DNA of 64,000 nt from Smittia aterrima. Taxonomy: Eukaryota > Arthropoda > Insecta > Diptera > Chironomidae. The stretch covers positions 6,262,001 to 6,326,000 of the forward strand of contig CP093831.1 of NCBI GenBank assembly GCA_033063855.1. The letters run 5' to 3'. This document shows positions 23,401 through 35,500 of the stretch, piece by piece; position 1 is the stretch's first letter; each line of letters opens with the position of its first letter. A program made the position numbers and the translations under genes. Under the pieces are notes generated by a model. The model was not told the origin of the DNA. It saw only the letters and a program-made list of their open reading frames with translations, and made no database searches.

Positions 23401-26400
23401 TTATTTAAATTTAATCCGGAATTAAGATGAGAGAAATGAGTAGCGCGGCTCCCAACCGACGCAACAAGTTTTATTGAAGTTTGAACTCGAAACCCGAAAA
23501 AAAAAATCTTTTATCGACAGTAAATCGAATTAAGAAACATGTGAAATATAACGAGACTTCGCATATTTAATTGCTTCATTTCAATTTTTATCTCGATCAG
23601 AAAAGAAAGAGTTCAGCAACTCACGCAAAAGTGACATCGAGTTTAAAACTGAACAGGAAAAAAGAGGAAAAGTAAGTTCGAGCGATTTGCATAATGTGGC
23701 CATAAATTTCCAACAGAATTGAATAAATGTGTTCTCCGGAGCTTCGTTCGACGCGCTACAAAAATATCATTCAAATATTTGACTTTAACATCGTTTCGAA
23801 AACAGGTTTCGTAGTCGACTTGCGTAGCCTCGACTGAAGATATGAATGAATAAGTCCGCTTGAAATTCAACCATCGAAAGACAGCCGAAGCATAAATTTA
23901 AGATTAGTGGAATTTGATAAGGCGATAAACTGGGAGGAGTGAGCAAACTGCCGATCTCATCGAAGATCAAGGCGAAAGAATGACAGTTAACAAAACTGCA
24001 TGAGTTTAGCTAAATCGCTTCGACTACTATAAGTAGCAACTTCTGCTTTTAAGACATAAACTGGCATTAAAATGAAGCGCGAAACGGAAGTCAACGACAG
24101 CTAATCGAAAACCTGAATATTTCACACTTCACTCAATTCTGCTGTCATATCTGTTTAGGAGTTGCACAAGCTTAAGTTTCCTTAAACCTCTGAAGACCAT
24201 TTCAGTTAATCTCAGTCACGAGACCTTCGAGTTTGTTTCGGGCAAGAGTTGAAACCTCATTATAATCACATTAAAGGCAAATCAACTGGCCAGAAGTAAT
24301 GAGACAGACAAAAACCATAAATCTCACACTCTGTGCTCTTGAAGATGAAGCTGCGAGTGCCTCGTCCAGCAGAATTTAATTAATTGCCCTTGGATATTAC
24401 CATCCAACATTCCTTTCGGTAAATTTAAATAGAAACTTTTGTAGTTTGCTTGAAGTTTGTAACCGAGACCCTAATCTAATTTAAATTACTTGTATTGATT
24501 GTGTTACCAACAATTTGTGTCATGTCGTTGATAAACTTAACTCTCGAAGGAAACTGTCTACAATTAGCAAACTTGAGAACATGCCAAACTCAAAACTATA
24601 AACTTCAGATGCAGCGATCGCTTTCGAATGAAATCAATTCCTGGTAGAAGTTCTATTTCAATGTTCCCTCATGATAAACTACATCGACAGCATCAGTATC
24701 ATGCCAAAATGTGTGTTCAAGATAAAAGTGCCTGCGGTGATTGTGGTCTGCGCTATCCGAGCATTTGCCATCGTCACGATATTTTTAGGGGAGCATTTGT
24801 GAAGAATGTGACGACTGAATCTTTATTATATTTAATTCAAAAATGATTTGCTTTCACGAAACTGCGATTTTCCCACAAATCGCCTAAATAGCTCTCGTCT
24901 GACGATTAAGTCTCTCCACAGTTTCCATGCTTACTCGATGTAATTAAAAACCATTTTGAATATTAAAGCATCATAATCAAAAACAAAACTCCTCATGCAA
25001 GCCGATGCCACGCACATGTTGTTGAAGCTCGCGCGCTAAAGCCATAATTTAATTATTTTAATGGGAGTCGAGGCAGAAGTTGAGAGAAAATTGCTAAAGT
25101 TTTTATATTTTTCTATAAACTTTTATTTTTCTCATTCAACTTGAATAATTCGAGTTTATCGATTGTATGCTCGCCAGAGATAATTTCGAAATGTTTATCT
25201 GCACACAGCACCGTAGAGAAGACGCGAGATCGATAAAAGCATCGTATAAAAATAATTTACCGACTCGGTTGATTATTATATGCCCTCAAGACTTGAGAAG
25301 TCAGCTTTTACTTTGAAAGAACGTAAACAAGTCGTCGATAAAACTAGAAGTTGCCGTAGACAAATTTTATGAATATTAAACCCCGTCATCGATGAACTCG
25401 TCATCTCGAGATCTTGCAACAACAGAAGTTTCAATAAATTTCCTCAAACTATCAAACCAGTCAGCGCATTTACATAATTAAATCATCTTGATTGTTATGA
25501 TAATTCCTAAGTTAGAAATTCTAACAATTCCTTTTTTCGTTCGAACGATGAAGTTGATTTTGTGATGTTCTCAAAACCAAAGGAATTAATTGAATTTTCA
25601 CCTTCGAATGCTTCTGGCTTTTCAATGCCTCAGCCAGGTAAAAGTTTAATTAAATTGTTGAGAGTTTTCGATAAATTGCTTCACTATTAGTTTACGCGGG
25701 TAAAAGTTTTCCTTACAATTGCACAAATAAATATTTTATTTGCGGAAAGTTAGTTGGAAATGTTTTCCGGGAAGACCTTCAACAGCTGCTCCATGCTGTT
25801 TAAAGTTCACTGGCTTTCAGCAAAAGGGATTTCGTTTCACGAGAAAAATTTCTGTTGTTACTATCAGACTCGTTTACATTTCATGATTCTGTACACATGA
25901 AAAAGCCATGTTATTGATTTTCAATATTTTTACAACAATGAACGCGACGAGAGAAGAGGAAAATTAAAAATCGTGCATTTACTTTAACAATAACCAGAAA
26001 CCGGCATGACTTTAAAGAGTTGAGAGCTCTTTATTTGTTTTTGACGGCGGAATGGAATTCTGGAAATTCATAAATCTTTGCTCAGTACCGAAAAAACAAA
26101 AACGAAACCACCAGCGAGTTGGTAACAGAATATCTAACAAACATTGTCAACGTGATTTTGAGTGCATTTTAATAAATGTCGGCACGAGATGAAAAGACGG
26201 ATGAGGTTACACAATCAACGTTTGTTTCAAGCTAATTCGCTCGATATGGATTTTAACGTAATTTAATCCATGTGCGAGCGGAATTAGCTTGATGTCGACT
26301 TAATCAAGTGTTAAATTGCGCTTCAAACACAAAAGGAGAATTTATTGGTTACTAAATTTCGCTGTGTATGAAATTACCTCGAAGCGAGAAAAGTTTTGTA

Positions 26401-29400
26401 TTTAGTTCTAGACAAAAGACGAACTGAGAGAGCGAGGAACTTCAAAGGCAAATTTAATTTCCCCCGACAACACGGATCGCATTTCAACTTTCTTAGCTGC
26501 TGCAAAACTATCGAATAATTGAATTTCGCAAAGGAAAAAGTTTACGAAGCTCTTTAATTATTTCGTAGCTTGGTAATTAAAAACTAAAAATTGTTTCTCG
26601 CATCGATTGCAGTTCAAATATTTGAATAAAAAATTTGTTGTCCCAACGAGTTCGTGTTTCAATATTTTTCCTTGTTAATTGAGAAAATCATTTGAGCGTT
26701 TCGTCAATGCTTTGTTAATTACCAATGTAAATATTTCGGTTCCCATATTCATGAGATTGATTGTTACCTCTGTGAAATGATCATCAGGCTCCGATAATCT
26801 AAAGTTTGATTAACAACTTTTAAAATATTTAAATTAATGGAAAAAAATATCGAATGTCGATTGCAATTTAATTTCGCATGTTCAATCGTTCGCTCCCTTC
26901 GCTGTACCACCTGCAGTAAAACCAATTTCATTCTCAAGATCAGGTTTAGTTTCGCATCTTTCGTCTCTGATTTATGAAGTAATCACTCGCGGGCAAGAAG
27001 CACTAATTGTTAGGTTCACAAACACAAGTTGTTTTTTTCCTTTCGCTTTTGACTCTTCTTGGAAGGATTGTTCTGTCTCGTAGTAAGAAAGCTTGAGAGT
27101 AAACATCGTAGCCTTTAGCAATGAGGGGAAAATCGCTTCAATATTTTGGAAAGATTCGTCAGTAATGAAACGATTAAAGTTCGTCATGCTCGCAGAATCT
27201 TCATACCGCGAACATATTAACTCCATCAATTTCAATTTACGTGACTTCACTTTAAATATTCCACTCATGAGAACTTTATTCGTCTTCGTTTAAAATTCTT
27301 TATGTGACTTTTTGCATCAAACTTTGTCGTGTTGCTTGCTATAAAAAGAAAAAGTTTGTAATAAAATCACAGACAGAGAAGTTGCGTATCATCTGGAAGA
27401 TTGATTCGAAAATTACACATCTCACGGTCGTGGTGTTAAGAAGAAACGTGTTTCCACCGCTCAAAGCTACTCTTTTACGAGATTTTCTTCCTCTTACACA
27501 GTCGCTCTTAAAAGATCGTTCAATCAATATCAAAAATAAATTTTATGTATCGATAATTACAATTCTTGACAAAAATGAGAAAAGAGAGCAGAGCTGAGAC
27601 TTTGAAAGCATCGTAAAATAAGAAGTTGGCATTTTTATGCTGACTAATGATCGCTCATGATCGGCTTACATTCCTTTTAAGTCATTCTGCGGCTTTTATT
27701 ACTGGACCGGTCGTTGTGAGACTTTATTATTGGTCATATCACTGACAAGTCAACGTTTCATCTCAATGCAAATCAATTTCTCTCTCCTGATTGACAAATG
27801 TTAACGTTCATGAGAGTTGCCGTCGAACTGACTTTAATTGGTGGCTTGAGTCGTTTTAGGACTCTTCGACTTCGATTAAAACTAATGGTTTAGTGTCTCT
27901 GGCTCTCGCTCATGGAGCAATGAAAACGAAGATGGAAAAAGTTAAATTGAAATTCCAATTTCTTGCTGCCCGGTCTTGAGACAAAAAAAAAATAACAACG
28001 TCGAGATCGCAAGCATGTTATTTTACTTTACTTTATGTTTTAACCTTTGGTTTCGTTGCTTCAACATGGAAAATATTCTCTGTTCCTTCTCTCCGCATCT
28101 TGGGGTCTTGTAAACAGTTTGTTAGGTTTCATTATGCTTCTTTGTTCTCGACTCGCGAATGGCTGGCTGGAGAAGACAATTCGCTGAGCAAGAAAATAAA
28201 TAAGCCAAGAACGAATAAAATATTTCATGCATTACGTGATGAGGGAACATGCAAGTATGTTCAATGCCTTCTGAACTCTAAAGCTTGCATAGCTTCGTGC
28301 TTAGGGTTGAGACTACCAATCGCGGAATGAAATCCTTTTCAACTGCATACACGTGAAATGTTAGCTGTTGGCAGCTACGACAGCTCAAAAAGTTGTTTTC
28401 ATTTAAGATTTTTCTCCAAATTCGAATGGATGAAGTTATGCAAACATTTATTCAGTTCTCTTCGTAACATTTTTTTTTTTGGGAATGTTTGTCTTTCAGT
28501 TTACACTGCTAGAGAAACGAGAAACTTTAAGCGTTTTTCGTGTTGTCTTTGTTTTCTCATCGCTCGAAAGCAAATACTGACTACAAAGATTTTAAATTTA
28601 CGAAAAAAAAAATATTTTTTATCTTCCGTTTCGAGAGTGAAGAAAATCGATGAGCGCTTGAATGTCAATTCGGTGAGCTTGTGAATAAATTATCGATTTG
28701 GCTGAAGCGAAAAATCAGCAATAAAAGTTTCTATTTGCACAGCCTAACGATATTTGCATTTTAAAACGGTGATGGAACCTCAATCGCTTGCTACTTTTAG
28801 CGAGGCAACATGATTTACGCTTCTGGCTTCCGAGAATCGCTAATTAACTTACGCGGGAATTCACATCAACGTCCAAAGCGTCGTCTAAACTTTGCTGCCA
28901 TAAATAACATTTCTTAGCGATGAGTCATCAGCATGCGAGTAAGTTTAACTGCAGACGTAAAACGAGACTAACGAAGCTGTCGATTTACTCCAATCGTGCT
29001 CTCAAGAGGAGAAGAATGAAAGATAAATCCCATTTGGAAGCCTTCAACTATCAGATGCTGCGGTATTGAATTCCGATTCTCTTCTCGCCGTGACTCTTCA
29101 ACATCAACAGAGAACCCATTCGATATTAAATTACACAGAATGGTTCAAGCGTTCGTGTAATGAACAAAAAGCGGGAGAGAAGAACTTTTTCTTAGCCGAA
29201 GCGAAATAACTCGCCATGTAATTATAAGAAATTCAATGTAATTACATTTTGACTCAATCATGGCGTTTTAAACAACATCGCTTACGTAGAACGTTCCTCC
29301 ATCGATTGAAGGAATCACAACCTTCCATTCGCTCGATTCCATTAAAGTTTTTTTCTTCCATTTCAATTAATAAATACAAATATTTCTTTCGTCTTATTTT

Positions 29401-32400
29401 TTGCTGCCATAGTCGGAGAAGTGATTGAAGTCGAACAGAAAACTGGTTTTGCGATACATTAAGGAATCTCCAATCATTCATTTTAAGAGGCGCATGGAAG
29501 GAGAGATTCCTTCGACGATGGAAAGAAAAGCGAGGAAATTTTCTTCAGGACATTAAGGAAATTAAGCAATTTTTTCTAAGAAACTTATTTGACAAGAGAT
29601 GACAGCTACATCTCAAAACTCGTGATTTCTAAAATAATATTTCAGCGAGTTCTATTTTAATTGAATTTATAAAGTGAAACGGTTGACTCCCCACACAAAT
29701 TTCAATCTCAAAGCCACTGCAACAACTCGAACAAAACCCATAAAACCGACACTAACAATTTACTTCTTCTTCAAGTCAGTTCGACTCTTTCTTACTTCCA
29801 CCTTTTCGCTGTTACTTTTTTTCTTATGCGCTCTTTCCTCATCGCCGTCTTCAAATATTTAAAGCAGCACTTAGCCGAGAAGAAAATGATTAACATTTTT
29901 ATTCTCCTCTCGTTCATGTTAAGAAAGTGAGCAGTAAATTTAATTCTGACTTTGCTTTTTTATCTCCGTCGTCGTCATTCTCTCTCTCGCTTTCCCAAAA
30001 AAAAAGAAAAAGCAACGAGAATCTTAATGTGAGTATATTAATAAAAGTAAAGCGAAAAGAGGCGAGATGGAGTAATGTTTGTAATTAAAATTTTATTCTT
30101 ATTCTTCAACTCAGCCACGATGAAGCTTCGTTCGAGTAAAATTACCCAAAACGATCTCTTATCGTTAACAGTGGAACATTAAACGAAAAAATCTCGATCG
30201 ATTGGCGCAGTTTTCCTTCTTGTACGCTCGAAGAGATAACGATTGAATAATTTGCACTTCAACTTGGAGAGATTACTGGAGCTGCTCGTCGAATCCAGCG
30301 TACGATTTACATTTATTAACATGCGAGCGGTTGGTTCGAAAGCATTTATTAAAGAAAAAGATTGCAATGCACTTCGTTTTAATTAAAAATTCAAGACACA
30401 TCGCTTGTGAAATCGCAGCCACAGTCGATGATTCAGGTTTTCCATGGTAATGCGATTTTTTTTCGAGGGACAAGAAATTAGTTTTTGTCATAAAGCAGCA
30501 AGTGACTCGAGTTGAGTTATTGACTCGACTGATCATGTTATGGCAATGTTTAACTATTAAGTTGTCTCTACTCGATGCACAGCCTTAAAATTACAATATT
30601 ATTGCGAAGCAGAGAGAGATTAAAATGTTTGATACCGTAACACTTGTAACGCTTAACAATTACAACTATCCAGTTGAAAGTAACACATGAGAAAGACATG
30701 AGCTCTTGGGATTAAGCTCGATGCTATGAAATATGATTGAAGAAGAAGTAGCGCAACATACTCATGTTGACTAGAAAGACGAAATTTGTGGAGTTTCCTC
30801 TATTTCTATTTAGCATCCGATTGACTATCAATTAACGAACAGCTAATTATCTTCTTTCATGCTTCTCTCTTTCCAGATGCTTCCCAGAGCATCACTCGCT
30901 CATCAAACTTCAATTTCATTGAAGAGCATTGAAAGTTCATAACCTCGAGGAATGTTCTTTTGTTCGTTTGGAAAATATTTCTCGTCTGACTCATCGTCAG
31001 CAGGAGAATTCCATTTTCATTCGAAAACATTTGAAAAATTAATCCTATCAGTTCATGTTTCTCTCATTTTCGCTGTTTCTGAATCAATTTCACAATTGAC
31101 GTGAGTGGAAACAGCCGTAGATTGAAGACGCACCAGTTTGAAGATCGTGACGTCGACTCTAACTGAGCCTTCTCGATCGCATAGAGCTCAGCATATTCAC
31201 ATCGTTCATCATACGCAAAACTTCGAAAAGAAGTGGAATTGTTTCGTTCGTGGAGTTGGAGTGTCTATAATTTCATTCCTTCGCTCGATTGCCACAAAAG
31301 AAGTCTAATAAGAATGCCCGGGCGAATAAAAGAAAAGAGAAATATAATTCAGATTAAGAAAAAAAAAACCGAAGAAGAGAGAAAACGAAAGATTGATCGA
31401 TGTTTGATGTCTATAATCACACAGTTTGTAGTCTGAAAGTTATTTTTACCATCAGCGAAAAAAAAGTAAGCAACCGAGAGAGAGAAAAGCTCTTTTAAGC
31501 CATCGATAGGCTGATGATTGTTGAATCCCCTCGCTTGCCTCCCGATCACAAAGGCACCAACAATGCTCTTGATTTCTTTCTTCGATCTGATCGGAATGAA
31601 ATCCAACAATGGCAGATAATAATTTAGACATTTCTTTTCTTCGTTTTTTTTCGGTAGATCTCTTTGGGGGAGGCATGAGGAGTGGACGTTAAGATTGTAT
31701 TAAGAGTGATAATTGAAAAAGCTATCATTTGAACAGATCATGAGGTCAAAGACACGTGTGAAAAAAAATTGAAATGAAAAGTAAAGCAAAGCGATGACTC
31801 ACCGATGATCTCTCAAATGATCCTGTCGACGGAAGGCTTTGCCGCAAATGTCACAGCTATAAGGACGCTCGTCGGTGTGAGTTCTCTCGTGAATTAGGAG
31901 ATTGTAGGATTTCGTAAACTGCCGGTTACAGAACTTGCAAATAAATTGTTTCTTCGGTCGTGACGCTCGGCCTGGGGCTCGCATTAGTCTTCGATCGAGA
32001 TTCGGATGCATATTCGGTGGAACGCCAGGAGGATAAAGTCCGACAGCTGATGGGAATGAGAAAGTTCCTTGAGCGGTTGGCGATGGACCTGGTCCAGTTA
32101 GAAACGATGGAGGATAGAGACCAGGCGATGAACCCGGAGGTGGACCGTTCGATTGATTTGATCTCGGTAATAACATCACAGCAGCTGCTTCTCTAATGGC
32201 GATTTCTTTACGCTTATCAGCCATCATCGCCATTATTTCATAATTCGATCCGCGCTTGGCATCTTTCGAATCTGGCATGTCAAGCATTCCCGGATACATT
32301 CCAGGTCGAAGTCCACGTGATGGTAGAACTGGAACGAATGCTGACTGCTCTCGACTCTGCGGATTCATCATTCCGCCTAAGTGATGTGGATACGGCATTT

Positions 32401-32557
32401 GACCGTCATAGCTTGATGCTGAAGGCGTTCGACCGCCTGACGACGACGATCTGTGTGATGGAGAACCCGAAGAGTTTGCCTGCATGAACTGCTCGATTCG
32501 TGACGTGCGCGATAATGGTATCGGGCCACGATCATCAAGGGCTCCCTCGGTTGGCAT
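20441..32557 (-). CDS. bowl: Odd-skipped family zinc-finger transcription factor, probably bowl
   Basis: Three coding exons: 32557-31803, 21679-21498, 21429-20441; introns 10,123 and 68 bp; 641 aa. Residues 1-200 are Ser/Pro/Gly-rich. Five C2H2 fingers follow: ZF1 205-227 (FICKFCNRQFTKSYNLLIH), ZF2 233-255, ZF3 261-283, ZF4 about 289-311, and ZF5 with Cys319, Cys321, His334 and His338. The fifth has one residue between its cysteines instead of two. After it come an acidic stretch, a PPPTPVPDKPEKD segment and a terminal eh1-type motif FSIEDIM (633-639), which in this family recruits the Groucho corepressor. Five fingers plus the terminal eh1 motif favour bowl; sob is the alternative. The large intron falls between the two histidines of ZF2. 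Known role: nuclear repressor-type patterning factor in leg joints, gut and eye, antagonised by drm/lines in flies. Confidence 0.9.
21680..31802 (-). other. 10.1-kb intron of bowl
   Basis: Donor GTGAG at 31802-31798, acceptor TTTACAG ending at 21680. The intron interrupts the arginine codon just before the last histidine of ZF2 and keeps phase (CG/A). I see no coding exon inside. It contains a 66-nt near-perfect hairpin at 26227-26292. Its length suggests regulatory content, which is inference. Confidence 0.85.
26227..26292 (+). ncRNA. Strong imperfect hairpin, miRNA-like or MITE-like
   Basis: The left arm (26227-26252, TCAAGCTAATTCGCTCG...) and right arm (26265-26292) are reverse complements over about 26 bp, with one single-base bulge and a short mismatch. 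They surround a 12-nt AT-rich loop. Size and shape fit a miRNA precursor; I do not recognise the mature sequence. A small inverted-repeat element is the alternative. The strand is arbitrary because both strands fold. Confidence 0.4.
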
Positions 32558-32572
32558 CTTGATGTTTACAAG

Positions 32573-32578
32573 TCTGAA
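32573..32578 (-). other. Splice acceptor of bowl 5' UTR exon
   Basis: Minus-strand TATTTCAG ends at 32574, 16 nt before the bowl ATG at 32557. This implies that the first coding exon starts at 32573 and that at least one non-coding first exon lies to the right, with the promoter further upstream. I could not place that exon. Confidence 0.65.
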
Positions 32579-35500
32579 ATACATGAATAAATGTTAGAAG
32601 CAATTTCGTTATCTGGGGATGTAAGTAAACAAAGCTTTGTTGACTCTGTGACCTAATAAAGTGACAAACGCTGAGTTTGACTTGAGGGCTATGAGATAAA
32701 CTGATAAAAAATAAACTCGGATTTCATTTAAGACGAAAACATTTATTCGCCTCAGCTATTTCATTTCCTCATTTAATAAATCGTTCACTTCGAATTTTAA
32801 ACAAAAGCCAAAGTAAAAAATTGTTTGTAATAACAAAACGCTTCAGCGGATTGATATTCGTGAGACTTTTGAGGTGGCAGCTTCATTTATTCCATTCGCA
32901 CACTAAGACATTCAGCGACGAGTCTTGCAAGTATGACAAAAGAAATTAATATCGCACGCAGAGCAGCTTGGCTGTCGACCAGTGTTGTGCAATGTTGTGG
33001 TTGATGGCAATAAAAAACTTTCGGATCCCCAATTGGATTCATCAGTTGAGTGAAACATTGTTGCATTGTCTCGTCTCGATGCCTTCACCCGCTGACTTCC
33101 ACTTGTTTTTTTTTGCCTCAAATCACTGAGTCGCGCCTTTTGTGGCTTTTTATAAAGCTTCTTTATTTGTGTTTGGAGATAAAGCTGTTATTCGCGCGTA
33201 TTTCCAGGAGTGAAGTTTGCCGCTCGACACAGTTTATTCTCTTCAAATCATGACTAGCCGAGTTTCATTGTCACGATGAGCAATAAAATTCGCAAAGTTC
33301 TGAGTTATTAAATTATCATTTCCCACATTTGTTTATTGTACTCGAGAGAGGTTTAAACAAAATTTCGTTGATTGAAATAAAGGACGGCGAAGCTTTTGTC
33401 GAAAGGCGACGAAAACAAATCCTCTTGAGTCGCTGCAAATTTAATTTTGCAATAAACCAATTTTAACATAAATAATCTTCAAGCACCAATCGAGATTTCA
33501 AAGCCACATCAACGAGCCGCGATAATTCCTCTTCTTGACTTGTTCAATTTCAAATGCTCTTCATGGCTGTTAGAAGGAATTGTGTTAGTTCACATCGATT
33601 GACGTTTGGGTGGTCGCTTTCGACTCTGGTGTGGTTGTAACTCGAGAGTAGTTGAGTTAATTCATTTAAATATTCAAATTGTTTACGAACGATTCGGTTT
33701 GTTGAACGAATGGTCAGCAAATTTTAAATTATGAAAACTTTTACAACCGACAGGCTATTGAGCCATTAAATTATAGATTTTCGAATAAAAATTAACTTTT
33801 ATAGTCTTAGCGCAGTTAAAATTTTTGCTCGTTTAACTCGATAAGAAAGCTTCTCTACCATCAGTAGGTTCGAATGAGTCATTCAATGAGTAGAAGAGCT
33901 ATAAAATTACTTTAACCGGGCCATAAACAATTCTGCCACTTAATGACAAATTTCATATCCCACGTGCTTCGTGCTCTCACGAAAAAAAAAGCTGTAAATC
34001 ATCTCTTTACTTCGCGTTCACGAGACTAGCACTTGAGTTCAATGCCTAGCATGACGGTCACGTCAACAAAAGACGAGAAGAGACTCTAAAGAAATTCGTC
34101 GAATCTCAATCGATTCTCGAGCTCCGAAAGAGGAGAATAGAAAGATCATTAGCGTTTCTCTTCACTTGTCCGTTTGTCGACAGAAAAAAAATGTCGATAG
34201 GACATAATTAAGCTTTATGTTAATTAATTTAATTAAACGAAACAGCGCCGGCAAGAAGGTAAAGCCAGAGGATAAAAAATTGTCCAATCTTGAAGATCAG
34301 CTCGTTGAGAGAATAAACCTGATTTTGGAAGCTGAGGTTTGGTGGGATAGGTTCATTTAAAATTCCGTTACACCTCAAATATTTCTTCGAGTCAATATTT
34401 TCTTCGAAAGATTTCCTCTTTGATTATCTTAGAATAAATCTGCACGTTCACCATTATTTACGATTGTCCCCACGCTCGCTAAGACACACACGAACGCGAG
34501 GAAATTCTTGTGCGATAATAAAAAAACGTTAAAATATTCATAAGACTCAAGACTGTAACAGTTTTCTGATAAAAATCTCCACAAAAATTCCTCCGACGTA
34601 ATTTATTTTTCGTTTTTCTGTTTTCGTTTACATCGAACGTCTTCAGAGATTTAATCTCGATTCCCCAACTCTAATGATACGTTGTGACGAAGAAGAGACG
34701 ATTCGAGGAGAGTGTCTAATGGTTTATGAGGCAAAAATGTTTTTGTGGACGAAACGAAAACAATAACACGACGAATCACTCGATTGATGCTGAAGAATGG
34801 AACTTTAAAGTGAGCAATAGGTAGGAGTGAAACAGGTGATTGCCCAAAAGATCTTTTATGATATTCCAACATCAGAAGAAGCACAAAAGAGAGACACACA
34901 AATAAGTTTCATGCTTCTTGTTGGAATTTCTTTTGTGTGGCAGACTAAGAGAAGCACCAACACGACGAAGGCCCGTGATCGATCGCCAAAAGCGATTTTT
35001 TTCTTCTTCTCTTCTCCAAGACCACTAAGCCAAGCCTCAACATGGCTGAACTACGATCGATGATTACTTGAGCGATGCTAATAAAATAAATTTTGTTCTC
35101 TCGTTGAGCAACTGCTCTGATTTCTTAAACAAAAGTTTGACCAGACGCTGTGCTAACAAATCAATTATCACCAGCAAAGCCGAGCAGGTCAAATATGCAA
35201 TAAATTTTAACTCAAATTTCTAAAAGAAAAATACCGAAAAAAAATCGACCCAAAAGTAAATGTAGGAGCAAAGGAAAAATGTTGTAAAACTATTTTTCAA
35301 TGAACCAGAGAAGAAAGGAAGAAAAAGAGAATTCTCGGTAGGCCAGAGCTTGTGTAAAAGAAGTTGAAAGAACGATTGTTTAATTGGTTCCTCATGAAAT
35401 AAAAACGGTAGGAGAGCACCCGAAAGAAACCTTTTCTTAATTAATTATTCATTATATTCAGAGCCTCCGAAAGACGAGAAGTACACACAAAAATTATCCG

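Noticed and set aside
28358..28684. 108-codon plus-strand open frame
   Set aside because: Inside the bowl intron, Phe/Lys-rich from AT-rich DNA, no promoter or domain.
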